64,000 bases of DNA from an uncultured Pseudomonadota bacterium. Its GTDB lineage: Bacteria; Pseudomonadota; Alphaproteobacteria; RF32; CAG-239. Within the stretch, counting starts at the first letter, position 1, and each line of letters begins with the position of its first letter. A program made the translations under genes and the position numbers. The stretch lies in NCBI GenBank assembly GCA_902494875.1, contig CABUUO010000001.1:186001-250000 (forward strand). The letters are read 5' to 3'. The notes under the pieces were generated by a model. The model saw nothing but the letters and a program-made list of their open reading frames with translations. It was not told the DNA's origin and searched no databases. Shown in pieces: positions 1 through 7,380 of the stretch.

Positions 1-201
1 AGCGCTTATAAAGAATGCCGCCGCTCCGGAGAAAAATACCTTGTGGCGGCAAATGACATTTTGAACAAGTTCACGCCACTGCAGCCTGAAAAAATTGCCG
101 ACAACAAAAAAATCAGGATTTCTCAGAACGGACCGGTAATGGTTTCGCGCTGGAATCCGCGCAAACTGCAACCTTTTGAACAAAGGAAGAAAAACAAATG
201 A
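1..201 (+). CDS. C-terminal end of an unknown protein (partial, 5' end outside window)
   Basis: Frame 1 is open from the first base to a TGA at 199-201 and encodes 66 residues. The fragment is basic and polar, has no membrane segment, and ends in a run of lysines and arginines. I do not recognise a family. Its stop overlaps the ATG of the following DUF192 gene (ATGA at 198-201), so the two are very likely translationally coupled in one operon. The function cannot be inferred from this piece. Confidence 0.7.
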   Translation, partial: SAYKECRRSGEKYLVAANDILNKFTPLQPEKIADNKKIRISQNGPVMVSRWNPRKLQPFEQRKKNK

Positions 202-659
202 AAAAGATATCTGCCGCCTTATCCGCAGTTTTTATGCTCTGGGCTTGTTCCCCGCAGGATGAAAATCCGCAGCGAGGTCTCAGCCGGTTGATCATCGAAA
301 CGTCTCCCGCCGCCGAATTTATGGTTGAAACCGCCCAAAGCTCGCGCGAAATGCGCACCGGCCTGATGTACCGCAAATCCATGCCCGAGAATCAGGGAAT
401 GATTTTTGACGTCAAAACTCCCAGAAGCATCACCATGTGGATGAAAAATACCTATATTCCGCTTGATATCGTTTTCATCGGTCCAGATTATAAAATCAGC
501 GGCATATACAAAAACGCCAAGCCGATGTCCGAGAAGCTTATATCTTCTCCCGGAGATGCCGCCGCGGTTCTGGAACTTAACGCAGGCAGTGCCGAAAAAC
601 ACCATTTGAAAAAAGGTCTTACGGTTCGGCATTTTATTTTTCAGAATGAAGCAAAATGA
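198..659 (+). CDS. DUF192 family lipoprotein
   Basis: This 153-residue protein starts with a lipoprotein signal ending in L-W-A-C (Cys17), so the mature form is probably an acylated periplasmic protein. The rest matches the DUF192/UPF0127 family: GLMYR near residue 55, then GMIFD, then the hallmark MWMKNTYIPLDIVFI. No biochemical role is established for the family. An AAGGAAG ribosome binding site precedes the ATG. The gene overlaps its upstream neighbour by ATGA and the downstream hemolysin III-like gene by 4 nt, suggesting a tightly coupled three-gene operon. Confidence 0.9.
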   Translation: MKKISAALSAVFMLWACSPQDENPQRGLSRLIIETSPAAEFMVETAQSSREMRTGLMYRKSMPENQGMIFDVKTPRSITMWMKNTYIPLDIVFIGPDYKISGIYKNAKPMSEKLISSPGDAAAVLELNAGSAEKHHLKKGLTVRHFIFQNEAK

Positions 660-1318
660 CAAACGCCGCCCTGCCCGAGCTTAAAACCTATACGCCCGAA
701 GAAGAGTTGTGGTGCTGCATTATTCACGGTATCGGCGCGGCTCTGAGCATTGCTGCTCTGGTGCTTTTAGTTACGTTGTCCGCAATTTACGGCAGCGCGT
801 GGACTGTCGTTTCCACAGCCGTCTTCGGAACGTCAATGATTGTGCTTTACAGCGCCTCGACCCTGTATCATGCGGCAAGTAGACCGGAACTCAAAAGAAG
901 GCTTAAAAAATTTGACCACATTTCGATTTATTATCTGATTGCAGGCAGCTATACGCCGTTTTTGCTGGTTTGCATGCGCGGCACCGTCGGCTGGATCATT
1001 TTCGGTGTCGTTTGGGGACTGGCGCTTCTCGGCACCGTTCTCAAACTCTATTCTCAGGGCAACGGCACCAGACTCTGGTCCATTAGCTTGTATCTGCTGA
1101 TGGGCTGGATGATTATATTTGCCTCAAAGATATTGTTTGCCCAATTGCCAAAAACCGGTCTCGTTTTTCTTGTTCTGGGCGGCATATTCTATACGACAGG
1201 CATTTTCTTTTATGTCTGGAAAAGCAGAAAATACACACATGCCATCTGGCATTTCTTTGTTCTGAGCGGAACAATTATGCACTTTTTTGCGGTTTTGTTT
1301 TCGTGTGTTTTGGTTTAA
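656..1318 (+). CDS. Hemolysin III / PAQR family membrane protein
   Basis: The 220-residue polytopic protein has about seven hydrophobic segments. It carries the family motifs: a histidine in the first membrane segment (CIIHGIG), LYHAASRPE, the FDHISIYYLIAGSYTPF block, and a C-terminal HAIWHFFVLSGTIMHFF block. These conserved histidines are the putative metal site of the PAQR/hemolysin III fold. The physiological role of bacterial members (YqfA, YplQ) is not settled and a cytolytic function should not be assumed. It begins inside the end of the DUF192 gene (ATGA) and ends tail-to-tail with minus-strand genes. Confidence 0.9.
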   Translation: MTNAALPELKTYTPEEELWCCIIHGIGAALSIAALVLLVTLSAIYGSAWTVVSTAVFGTSMIVLYSASTLYHAASRPELKRRLKKFDHISIYYLIAGSYTPFLLVCMRGTVGWIIFGVVWGLALLGTVLKLYSQGNGTRLWSISLYLLMGWMIIFASKILFAQLPKTGLVFLVLGGIFYTTGIFFYVWKSRKYTHAIWHFFVLSGTIMHFFAVLFSCVLV

Positions 1319-1413
1319 TCGCCGTTTTTGAAAAAAAAGATGATATAGTCATAAGTGTTGACGGCCAGATAAACAACCGCAATCAAAGCTACGGCAATTC
1401 TCAGAAATCCCAT
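1315..1413 (-). CDS. 32-residue single-span membrane peptide (unannotated small ORF)
   Basis: A short minus-strand frame begins with ATG at 1413-1411 and ends with TAA at 1317-1315. It encodes MGFLRIAVALIAVVYLAVNT followed by a Tyr/Ile/Phe-rich tail. The peptide is one hydrophobic helix with a charged end. An excellent Shine-Dalgarno sequence (AAGGAGG, 8 nt spacing) sits directly upstream, inside the last codons of the DUF2156 gene. It overlaps that gene by about 65 nt in another frame and touches the stop codon of the convergent hemolysin III gene. Function unknown; possibly a membrane micropeptide made with the DUF2156 protein. Confidence 0.55.
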   Translation of the reverse strand: MGFLRIAVALIAVVYLAVNTYDYIIFFFKNGD

Positions 1414-2326
1414 GATTGTCTTCCTCCTTCGCTTTGGCTGTAAAGTATCCCGAGAGATCATACTTTCTGACAAATCCCCGCGGACGGTATCTCAGTTTGG
1501 CTCTGCGCAGCCCCGGCAGGCCCAGATCCTGCTCCCGGTTTACGGTTCTGATACCAGAAAGATTTTCCAGAAAAATACGGTTGACGGCCTGATACGCCCC
1601 CTTATACTTATCCAAAGCTTTTTCAAAATGAACAGCTATCGTGTCCTTATCCAATTTCTCGGCAATCGTATAAGCCGCTATTTTCCCTTCTATCCATATT
1701 GCCGCACCAAAAACTTCAGGTTTCAGTTTATTCCAGTTCCGCAGCACTCTGTAAATGGCCTTATTTTCAAAATCAAGGCTGTTTTTTTCAGCATCTTCGG
1801 CATGAGCGGCCATCCATTCTTCTTGAAAGAGCGTTAATGCCGGAACGTCTTTTTGATCAATAAAACGGAAAGCATAATTGTAATATTGTTTGAACTGGTT
1901 GGAAAGTTTGCGCTGCGTGCTGAAATCCTGCCCTTCCAAGGCTATGAGCATTGAGGCGTCATAAAGGTATTCCCAGTTGTCTCGGTCGTTTTTCAGGATC
2001 AACATTCCCGGAAAATCCATTTCCAGTTTCAGTGCCAGAGTTTCGGGAAGTTTTTTTAGCGCAAATTCCGTTCCAAGACGGCGATATATTATCTTTTGCC
2101 ATTCCGTCCGCTTCCAATCCCCGATCGGCGCGGCATAAAAGACGTTATCGCCGCAACGCTGCCGAATCCAGCACAGGTTATCCGCATAAGCCAGTTCCGT
2201 ATGATATTTTTCCTGCCAGCTCCATAAATTTATAAAACTGTAATCTGAAGATTTTTGCGGACAAGCCTGATAATATGCCGAAAATTCTTTTTTATCTTTC
2301 AGCGATATTTTATGGAAGTCCAACAT
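1349..2326 (-). CDS. DUF2156 (phosphatidylglycerol lysyltransferase C-terminal-like) protein
   Basis: The 325-residue soluble protein resembles the DUF2156 GNAT-like fold found alone in many bacteria and as the transferase domain of MprF/LysX-type enzymes. Visible features are an N-terminal S-x-Y-S-F-x-N-L-W-x-W segment and a C-terminal block (residues ~255-285) with NRIFLENL, VNREQDLGLPGLRRAKLRYRP. The last ~20 residues overlap the frame of a small membrane peptide and may not be conserved. It follows a small lipoprotein gene by 3 nt and probably ends the hfq-hflX transcription unit. The substrate is unknown. Confidence 0.8.
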   Translation of the reverse strand: MLDFHKISLKDKKEFSAYYQACPQKSSDYSFINLWSWQEKYHTELAYADNLCWIRQRCGDNVFYAAPIGDWKRTEWQKIIYRRLGTEFALKKLPETLALKLEMDFPGMLILKNDRDNWEYLYDASMLIALEGQDFSTQRKLSNQFKQYYNYAFRFIDQKDVPALTLFQEEWMAAHAEDAEKNSLDFENKAIYRVLRNWNKLKPEVFGAAIWIEGKIAAYTIAEKLDKDTIAVHFEKALDKYKGAYQAVNRIFLENLSGIRTVNREQDLGLPGLRRAKLRYRPRGFVRKYDLSGYFTAKAKEEDNHGISENCRSFDCGCLSGRQHL

Positions 2327-2329
2327 TTT

Positions 2330-2719
2330 CTATTCCCTTGCAACGCAGTCGTCACCATTGAAGGTAAAGTCAGTAACCAGACCGTTGGTAATGGTAAAAG
2401 AGGTTTTGCAGTAGTAAAAATCTGAATTTTCGTCATTATTGCTCAAATTGTCTCCATAATCTGGCGTCTCTATGGCCTGATAAGCGACTTCAATTCCGGC
2501 ATAAGGTCTGGTATTACCGCCTATGGGCTTGTTTCCGCTCCGAACATAGGTAACAATCTTGGTTTCAGGCGTGACATAAAATTCATTTTCAGGATATCCC
2601 CAACTTTGATACAACCGGGTCTGCGAGCGCCCTACCCATTTTTGTAATTCTGTCTGGTAGTTTCCGGTTGAGACACAGGCGCCTAATATCGTCAATACAG
2701 CTAAAATCAGTTTTTTCAT
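2330..2719 (-). CDS. Small putative lipoprotein
   Basis: The 129-residue protein has a short signal ending in LGAC (Cys15), typical of a lipobox. The mature part contains a W-V-G-x-S-x-x-x-L-Y-x-x-W-G-Y-P-E segment, reminiscent of the W-G-x-P motif in small SmpA/BamE-like or META-type lipoproteins. The overall family is not certain. Two cysteines near the C-terminus may form a disulfide. It lies 58 nt after hflX and 3 nt before the DUF2156 gene on the same strand. Confidence 0.75.
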   Translation of the reverse strand: MKKLILAVLTILGACVSTGNYQTELQKWVGRSQTRLYQSWGYPENEFYVTPETKIVTYVRSGNKPIGGNTRPYAGIEVAYQAIETPDYGDNLSNNDENSDFYYCKTSFTITNGLVTDFTFNGDDCVARE

Positions 2720-2777
2720 TCCGTATTTCCCCTAAAATTATAAATAATATTTAGTGACGGAAAGAAACTATTCAAGA

Positions 2778-4085
2778 CTAGTTCAGAAGTTTTATCAAAC
2801 TGCGGCTGCTGATTTTTGACAAATTCATATTGTCTATCCTGACTTTGAAAACCTGATATTCGTCAACATTTTGCAACGAGAGAACCTCTCCGTGATTGTA
2901 AAGCCACGAAATCATTTGTCCGTCAGAGCTGGGAACCTTGATTTCTATCAAACGATGGCGGGCAGAAAGCTTATGATCAAGCGCGTCAAGAAACGCATCG
3001 CACCCTTCTCCGGTCTTGGCCGAAACGGGAATGACGAAAGGGAAACGCCGGGCGTTTTCCGCAACAAAAATTCCGCCTTCTTCATCCAAAAGATCCGTTT
3101 TATTCCACAATTCCAAATAGTTGTCTTGTTTTTCGATATTTTCTAACCCCAGATTTTGCAAAACGCTCAGAACATCCTGTTGCTGCTGCCGGTGATTAGG
3201 GTTGGACAAATCCCGGACATGAACGACGATATCCGCGGACAAAACTTCTTCCAGCGTAGCGCGGAACGACATAATCAATTCGTGCGGCAGGTCGGAGATA
3301 AATCCTACAGTATCAGACAAAATGACTTCCCGTCCCGAAGGAAGCTTTATTTTGCGCATGGTCGGATCAAGGGTGGCAAACAGCAGATCCTCGGCAAAAA
3401 CGCCGGCCTTAGACAAACGGTTGAACAGAGAAGACTTTCCGGCATTGGTATAACCGACCAGGGCAACGACGGGATATGGCACACGTTTGCGGGCGCCGCG
3501 TTGCAGTTCCCTGGTTTTCTTTACCTTTTCCAGCTCTTTTTTAATACGGACAATTTTTTCATCAATAATACGGCGGTCAAGCTCAATCTGGGTTTCTCCG
3601 GGGCCGCCTAAGAAACCGGCGCCGCCGCGCTGACGCTCAAGGTGTGTCCAACTGCGCACCAAACGACTGCGCTGATAAGTCAGATGAGCCAGTTCGACCT
3701 GCAGATTGCCTTCTTTGGTATTAGCCCGCTCTCCGAAGATTTCCAAAATCAGAGCCGTGCGGTCAATGACTTTCGCATACAGAGCCTTTTCAAGGTTGCG
3801 CTGCTGAATGGGAGTCAACGAAGCGTCGACTATGACGAGCTCTATTTCTTGCTCTTTTATTGTTTTTTGAAGCGCATCAATATACCCGCGGCCAAAAAAC
3901 GCCGACGGTTTGATTTCTCTGATTTTGACAATTTCCTGAACAACGACCTGTAAATTGATGGCCTGAGCCAGACGCACCGCCTCTTCCAACCTATATTCAG
4001 GAGAAAGCGAAAACTCTTTTCCTCCGACAAGAGGGAAAATCACACAAGCTTTGGAAGGCTTTTTATCAAAAATTATTTCCGGCAA
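2778..4085 (-). CDS. hflX: Ribosome-associated GTPase HflX
   Basis: The 435-residue protein has the HflX N-terminal domain, including the glycine-rich linker motif RQRGGAGFLGGPGETQIELDRR near residues 150-170. A Ras-like GTPase domain follows: G1 GYTNAGKSS near 213, G3 DTVGFI near 258, G4 NKTD near 329 and G5 SAK near 353. HflX family proteins bind the ribosomal large subunit and rescue or split stalled ribosomes under stress. The gene starts 3 nt after hfq, the classic hfq-hflX arrangement, so the two are co-transcribed. Confidence 0.97.
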   Translation of the reverse strand: MPEIIFDKKPSKACVIFPLVGGKEFSLSPEYRLEEAVRLAQAINLQVVVQEIVKIREIKPSAFFGRGYIDALQKTIKEQEIELVIVDASLTPIQQRNLEKALYAKVIDRTALILEIFGERANTKEGNLQVELAHLTYQRSRLVRSWTHLERQRGGAGFLGGPGETQIELDRRIIDEKIVRIKKELEKVKKTRELQRGARKRVPYPVVALVGYTNAGKSSLFNRLSKAGVFAEDLLFATLDPTMRKIKLPSGREVILSDTVGFISDLPHELIMSFRATLEEVLSADIVVHVRDLSNPNHRQQQQDVLSVLQNLGLENIEKQDNYLELWNKTDLLDEEGGIFVAENARRFPFVIPVSAKTGEGCDAFLDALDHKLSARHRLIEIKVPSSDGQMISWLYNHGEVLSLQNVDEYQVFKVRIDNMNLSKISSRSLIKLLN

Positions 4086-4088
4086 GGC

Positions 4089-4340
4089 TTATTCTTCAGC
4101 GGCGGCCTGATCTTCTGTTTCATCCACCTCAAAATCAACCGCGGAACTCGGCATAATCGTTGAAATGGCGTGTTTATAAATCAACTGGGTATGTCCATCG
4201 CGACGCAAAAGCAGAGAAAAGCTGTCAAACCAGGTAATCAAGCCCTGAAGTTTTACCCCGTTAACCAAAAACACGGTTACAGAAATTTTGTTCTTGCGGA
4301 GGTTATTTAAAAATTCATCCTGAACATTCTGAGACATCAT
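4089..4340 (-). CDS. hfq: RNA chaperone Hfq
   Basis: The 83-residue protein shows the Sm1 motif (KNKISVTVFLVNGVKLQG) and the Sm2 motif (YKHAISTIMP). Hfq forms a hexameric ring that pairs small RNAs with mRNAs. The tail after residue 66 is acidic and short, as in many alphaproteobacterial Hfq proteins. The second Met may be used in place of the first. It is transcribed ahead of hflX and after trkA. Confidence 0.97.
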   Translation of the reverse strand: MMSQNVQDEFLNNLRKNKISVTVFLVNGVKLQGLITWFDSFSLLLRRDGHTQLIYKHAISTIMPSSAVDFEVDETEDQAAAEE

Positions 4341-4438
4341 ATTTTTCCTTATTAATTATTTTATTTTGTTAATTTAACATCATTTTATCAAAATAGTAAA
4401 GCAGAGATTGCAAAATGGTGATATTTTCCACCCGTTGG

Positions 4439-5797
4439 TCAGGACAATATTTTTTCCACTTTGCGAATAGCCCTGGAATCGACATACAATATTATAACGT
4501 CGCCGATTTTCAATTCTTCCTTTTCCGAAGGAAATGATATTTCGTTATCACGAAGCAGTGCGCATACTTTGCTGCTGGCCGGCAAATCTATGCTCCGGAT
4601 CGTCTTGCCGGCCGCCGGTGAATTTTCATCTATTTCCATCTCCCAGATTTCGCCGAAACCGCGGCCGAGAGAATATGCGTCCTTAATTTTCGATTTGCGC
4701 AGCTCCTGCAAGATACTCGAAATCGTCACCGACGAGCGGTCTACCAGAATGTTGTTGCCGACAATATCTATCAGATTGTTGTACGACGGAGAATTTACCA
4801 GAGCCAGCGTATTGTTGACACCGCTTTTGCGGGCGAGCATGGACGCCAGAAGGTTGTCCTTGTCTTTGGATGTGACGGCTATGGCTGCATCGGCATTGCC
4901 GATGCCGGCCTCGCTCAGAATGACGTCGCTCATCTGCTGCCCGTTGATAACAACCGTATTGTTTAGCTCTCTGGCCAGTTCTCTGGCGCTTTGAACGTCT
5001 TCTTCAATGATTTTGCAGCTGACAATATTGTCATCTTTTTCAAACATTTTGCCCATGCAGCGCGATATCTGATTACCGCCGAAAACAATAACGCGTTCCA
5101 CCGCAGGCTCTTCCAGCCCGAAAGCTTCCAGAGTAAAATTGATGTCATCATCTTTAACCAGAAAATACACTTCGTCGCCAACTTCCAGCATATCGCTTTT
5201 ATAAGGAATATAAACGTTGGAACTGCGATTGATGCAGACAATTTCAACATTGAGCTCGGGAACCAGCTGATTGAGATTTATCAGCGGCGTTTTAATCAGC
5301 GGACAGTTTTCCGGAAGCTTAAAAGCCAGCAGCCGCAGTTTTCCGTCGTACAGACTCAGCGCCTCGGAAGCGCCGGGAACTTTCAGCAGCTGATATATAT
5401 ATTTGCCGATTTCCACTTCCGGAGAAATAACTAAATCGACGGGAATGTTTTTGTCATTATACAACGTTGCCCACAACGGATTCAAAAAGTCCTGCGCGTC
5501 AATGCGAGCTATTTTGCGGGGAATGTTAAAAATTGCCGAAGCAACCTCGCAGGCAATCATATTAACTTCATCAACATCTGTAACGGCAATCAGCAGTTCG
5601 GCACTTTTGGCATTGGCCTTTTCAAGAATTTCGGGATGGGACGCGGAACCGAAAACCGGCTGGATATCAAACTCTTTGGACAGATCGTCAAGATGGCGCT
5701 GATTATTGTCAATAACAACAATATCGTTGTTGCCTTTGACCAGATAACTGACGATACTCCGGCCGACGCTTCCGGCTCCACAGACAATTATTTTCAT
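4439..5797 (-). CDS. trkA: Trk system potassium uptake protein TrkA
   Basis: The 452-residue cytoplasmic protein contains two RCK modules. The first opens with the nucleotide-binding loop CGAGSVGRS (residues 6-14) and an acidic strand end (VVIDNN). The second opens with VFGGNQISR near residue 240. Each is followed by a smaller RCK-C subdomain. TrkA binds NAD(H) and gates the TrkH potassium channel; no trkH is in this window. A strong AAGGAG lies before the ATG. Dus ends only 9 nt upstream, whereas many alphaproteobacteria have ntrBC and ntrYX between dus and trkA. Confidence 0.95.
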   Translation of the reverse strand: MKIIVCGAGSVGRSIVSYLVKGNNDIVVIDNNQRHLDDLSKEFDIQPVFGSASHPEILEKANAKSAELLIAVTDVDEVNMIACEVASAIFNIPRKIARIDAQDFLNPLWATLYNDKNIPVDLVISPEVEIGKYIYQLLKVPGASEALSLYDGKLRLLAFKLPENCPLIKTPLINLNQLVPELNVEIVCINRSSNVYIPYKSDMLEVGDEVYFLVKDDDINFTLEAFGLEEPAVERVIVFGGNQISRCMGKMFEKDDNIVSCKIIEEDVQSARELARELNNTVVINGQQMSDVILSEAGIGNADAAIAVTSKDKDNLLASMLARKSGVNNTLALVNSPSYNNLIDIVGNNILVDRSSVTISSILQELRKSKIKDAYSLGRGFGEIWEMEIDENSPAAGKTIRSIDLPASSKVCALLRDNEISFPSEKEELKIGDVIILYVDSRAIRKVEKILS

Positions 5798-5806
5798 TAG
5801 CGCTCC

Positions 5807-6766
5807 TTATTCTTCTTTCAGGCTGTCAAAATAGCGGTCGATTTCGGCAAAAGCATCGGCAAAATTATTAATCCGCACATAGTTTTCGCGAAATCTGCGC
5901 GCATCTCGGCAATTTTTGCAGTACCAGCATACATATTTGCGGGAAACTGCCAATGCCAGCCTTTCGCCATAATAAGCCGTTAATTCTTTAATATGGGTTA
6001 ACAAGGTGTCTTTTACAAGCGCCGGACTTATCCGCGCCGGAGTAACGCCTTTTTCCAGATAATCGTGAATCTGGGAAATGAGCCACGGATTGCCCAAAGC
6101 GCCGCGACCGACCATAACAGCGTCGGCACCGGTATATTTCAGCATTTTTTCTGCGTCATAAACATCGGCGATGTCTCCGTTGCCGATAACGGGAATTTTC
6201 ACCGCAGCTTTGACTTCGGCAATAATGTCCCAATCTGCCGTTCCGGCATAAAAATCGCTGCGGGTACGGCCATGAACCGTAACGTAAGACGCGCCGCAAT
6301 CTTCGCACATTCGGGCAAAATCGACCGCGTTTACCGAGTTGTGGTCCCAGCCTTTGCGAAACTTGACGCTGACTTTCAGCCCCGTGGCGGCAACGGCGGT
6401 TCTGATTATGTCAGCCGCCAGTTTCATATCTTTCATCAGATAAGAACCGGAATTGTTATTGACGATTTTTTTCACCGGACACCCCATATTGATGTCAATT
6501 GACGCAGCGCCGAGCTCTGCTGCCAACTTGCAGGCGTCGTCAAACAGCGCAGCCTCTCCTCCGACCAACTGCACCACCACCGGATAGGGTTCGTCGCGGA
6601 CATCGGCGATTTTATAACTTTTGGGATTTTTGCGCTGAATGGCATTAATTGCCACCATTTCCGAAACCATCTGCCCGCCGCCGAAACTTTTGACCAGACG
6701 GCGCATCGGCTTGTCGGTAATACCGGCCATCGGCGCCAAAAAAACTTTTGAATCAAAATCGAGCAT
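5807..6766 (-). CDS. dus: tRNA-dihydrouridine synthase (DusB/NifR3 type)
   Basis: The 319-residue flavoenzyme reduces uridines in the tRNA D-loop. It carries the FMN-barrel motifs APMAGITDKPMRRL (residues 11-24), DINMGCPVKK with catalytic Cys96, GNGDI, and GADAVMVGRGALGNPWL. The C-terminal helical domain is odd: the usual RK-H-x-x-WY segment reads RKYVCWYCKNCRD, with three closely spaced cysteines. The gene lies between a small unknown gene and trkA in the position of nifR3 in alphaproteobacterial nifR3-ntr-trkA clusters. Confidence 0.93.
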   Translation of the reverse strand: MLDFDSKVFLAPMAGITDKPMRRLVKSFGGGQMVSEMVAINAIQRKNPKSYKIADVRDEPYPVVVQLVGGEAALFDDACKLAAELGAASIDINMGCPVKKIVNNNSGSYLMKDMKLAADIIRTAVAATGLKVSVKFRKGWDHNSVNAVDFARMCEDCGASYVTVHGRTRSDFYAGTADWDIIAEVKAAVKIPVIGNGDIADVYDAEKMLKYTGADAVMVGRGALGNPWLISQIHDYLEKGVTPARISPALVKDTLLTHIKELTAYYGERLALAVSRKYVCWYCKNCRDARRFRENYVRINNFADAFAEIDRYFDSLKEE

Positions 6767-6770
6767 TCAG

Positions 6771-7370
6771 CTATATCCTGTAATCAAAACTGCGGTTGTA
6801 CCTGTGCATCAGGTCCAGACGGATCTGCGGCTTGTTGTTAACATTAAAATTGAAAGCATAGGTTTTTGTTGCATATTTTATGTCACTGAAAAAGGACTTT
6901 TCCAGTCCGTAACTCATATTAACCGTCGAGGGCGCCGATAATGAAGACTGCCTGTAGGCGGCGCTGACATAGGCGGCTGACGGCAAATCCGCCGAATTGT
7001 ACAATTCATCCTGAAAACTGACCGGATTCGAACCTTCCGTTGTTCCCGTGTCGGGTGCAATGTTTTTTTCACCGGCGTCGTCTGAAACCTGCCCACGCGG
7101 ACGGCGGTCTTTGGCGCCCTCTCCCACCGGCATTTCCTGAACAAAGCGCTGCAACGTATATAAAGATGACGGCTCCAGATAAGAAAAAGCCATATTTTGC
7201 AGACTGTAACTGCCGCCCAGCTCTGAGACTGAGACTTTGTCCGAAGCATTATCCGCCGGCAGGCCGAACCCCTGTCCGCGCTTTTGCACAATGTTTTTTA
7301 CGGAATCCGCAATTCCTGACGTCAGCGTCCGGTAGATATTTTGCATTTTATCGGCTGATATTGCGCTCAT
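6771..7370 (-). CDS. Unknown protein encoded between the giant coiled-coil gene and dus
   Basis: The 199-residue protein has no signal peptide, no membrane segment and no motif that I recognise. It is rich in Ser, Asn and Ala, with a low-complexity centre (residues ~85-120) and a C-terminal region rich in aromatic and basic residues ending in RYNRSFDYRI. It starts 10 nt downstream of the 1334-residue coiled-coil gene and ends 4 nt before dus, so it is almost certainly co-transcribed. A link to the coiled-coil protein is plausible from position only. Confidence 0.75.
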   Translation of the reverse strand: MSAISADKMQNIYRTLTSGIADSVKNIVQKRGQGFGLPADNASDKVSVSELGGSYSLQNMAFSYLEPSSLYTLQRFVQEMPVGEGAKDRRPRGQVSDDAGEKNIAPDTGTTEGSNPVSFQDELYNSADLPSAAYVSAAYRQSSLSAPSTVNMSYGLEKSFFSDIKYATKTYAFNFNVNNKPQIRLDLMHRYNRSFDYRI

Positions 7371-7380
7371 CGGCTACCTT

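Noticed and set aside
656..1318. Haemolytic toxin
   Set aside because: Hemolysin III is a family label for PAQR-like membrane proteins; the sequence does not show a toxin.
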